24,416 bases of DNA from Phocoenobacter atlanticus (lineage in GTDB: Bacteria; Pseudomonadota; Gammaproteobacteria; Enterobacterales; Pasteurellaceae). Below are positions 24,280 through 24,416 of the stretch, piece after piece. The position numbers and the translations under genes were made by a program. The stretch lies in NCBI RefSeq assembly GCF_030764225.1, contig NZ_JASAXH010000024.1; one strand, given 5' to 3'. The notes below the pieces were generated by a model. The model searched no databases and was not told where the DNA came from. It saw only the letters and a list, made by a program, of their open reading frames with translations. Positions within the stretch are counted from its first letter, which is position 1, and each line of letters begins with the position of its first letter.

Positions 24280-24416
24280 CAGGGCAAAACAGGGCAAGAT
24301 CATTTTAAATTGAACTAAATACTATTTTTACGATCAGATCAGTAACAAATGTAAAAAAGGTTTACTGATATGACAAATAATTTTATTACTCACTTTTCAA
24401 TTATCAAAGATCCTAG
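24280..24416 (+). mobile_element. Left end of a probable ISAs1-family insertion sequence (partial)
   Basis: CAGGGCAA occurs at 24280-24287 and again at 24290-24297. From memory, ISAs1-family elements have terminal repeats beginning CAGGG. About 80-90 bases downstream a transposase-like reading frame starts in the outward direction. Either CAGGG could be the true tip. The other end is outside the window, so the inverted repeat and target duplication cannot be checked here. Confidence 0.55.
24370..24416 (+). CDS. Probable ISAs1-family transposase, N-terminus (partial)
   Basis: ATG at 24370 with AAAAGG nine bases upstream starts MTNNFITHFSIIKDPR and runs off the window end. The pattern HFSII-DPR is the hallmark opening of the N-terminal domain of ISAs1/H-repeat transposases (in E. 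coli H-repeat proteins, a HISIIPDYR-like opening), which are DDE enzymes of about 370 residues. Only 15 full codons are visible, so the call rests on a short motif plus the CAGGG end just upstream. The alternative for a divergent gene here would be the operon's regulator, but an AraC or LacI protein would not normally start this way. Confidence 0.6.
   Translation, partial: MTNNFITHFSIIKDP

Noticed and set aside
24279..24298. Direct repeat as an AraC-type regulator operator
   Set aside because: Both copies carry CAGGG, and the adjacent outward frame looks like an ISAs1 transposase, so an insertion-sequence end is the better explanation; not fully excluded.

Overview
The window comes from a Pasteurellaceae chromosome of the Apl-type uptake-sequence subclade (the Actinobacillus pleuropneumoniae / Mannheimia / Bibersteinia side of the family). 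The evidence is AT-rich DNA carrying many copies of the DNA-uptake core ACAAGCGGT / ACCGCTTGT, together with gammaproteobacterial housekeeping genes whose order and sequence resemble those of H. influenzae and E. coli. I cannot name the species.

Layout. At 1-143 lies the last part of a trimeric autotransporter adhesin (YadA-type anchor), followed by a clear terminator. Next come aspA and grcA (both minus), then ung, divergent from grcA, and a QmcA-like SPFH membrane protein (both plus). At 4412-10057 there is a minus-strand block dnaE-lptG-lptF. lptF is divergent from pepA, and pepA is followed by guaC. The convergent guaC/lnt gap holds a GC-rich 46-bp tandem repeat bounded by a long inverted repeat. 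lnt and corC form a minus-strand pair, then come a YccT-like DUF2057 exported protein and ubiG on the plus strand.

From 17446 to 24101 there is a five-gene minus-strand sugar operon in the order solute-binding protein, two MalF/MalG-type permeases, cytoplasmic GH36 alpha-galactosidase, MsmK/UgpC-type ATPase. These genes should import an intact alpha-galactoside (raffinose, melibiose or similar) and split it in the cytoplasm. A consensus CRP site lies exactly 41.5 bp upstream of the predicted start of transcription. The architecture is like Gram-positive msm/raf loci, the operon has no uptake-signal core at all (14 cores lie in the first 16.6 kb, none in the last 7.8 kb), and its upstream flank is the left end of what looks like an ISAs1-family insertion sequence. 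Together these suggest an acquired cassette.

The most unusual non-coding structure is a 54-bp palindrome, AAGCGGT-N16-TTTGCAAA-N16-ACCGCTT, present three times (10087, 11754, 16575). In it two inverted uptake signals share one central TTTGCAAA at a fixed distance, and the bases next to the cores differ between copies yet still pair. Single uptake signals keep the same register. I see no CRISPR, tRNA, rRNA, prophage or defence system, and nothing that is clearly a wholly new system.
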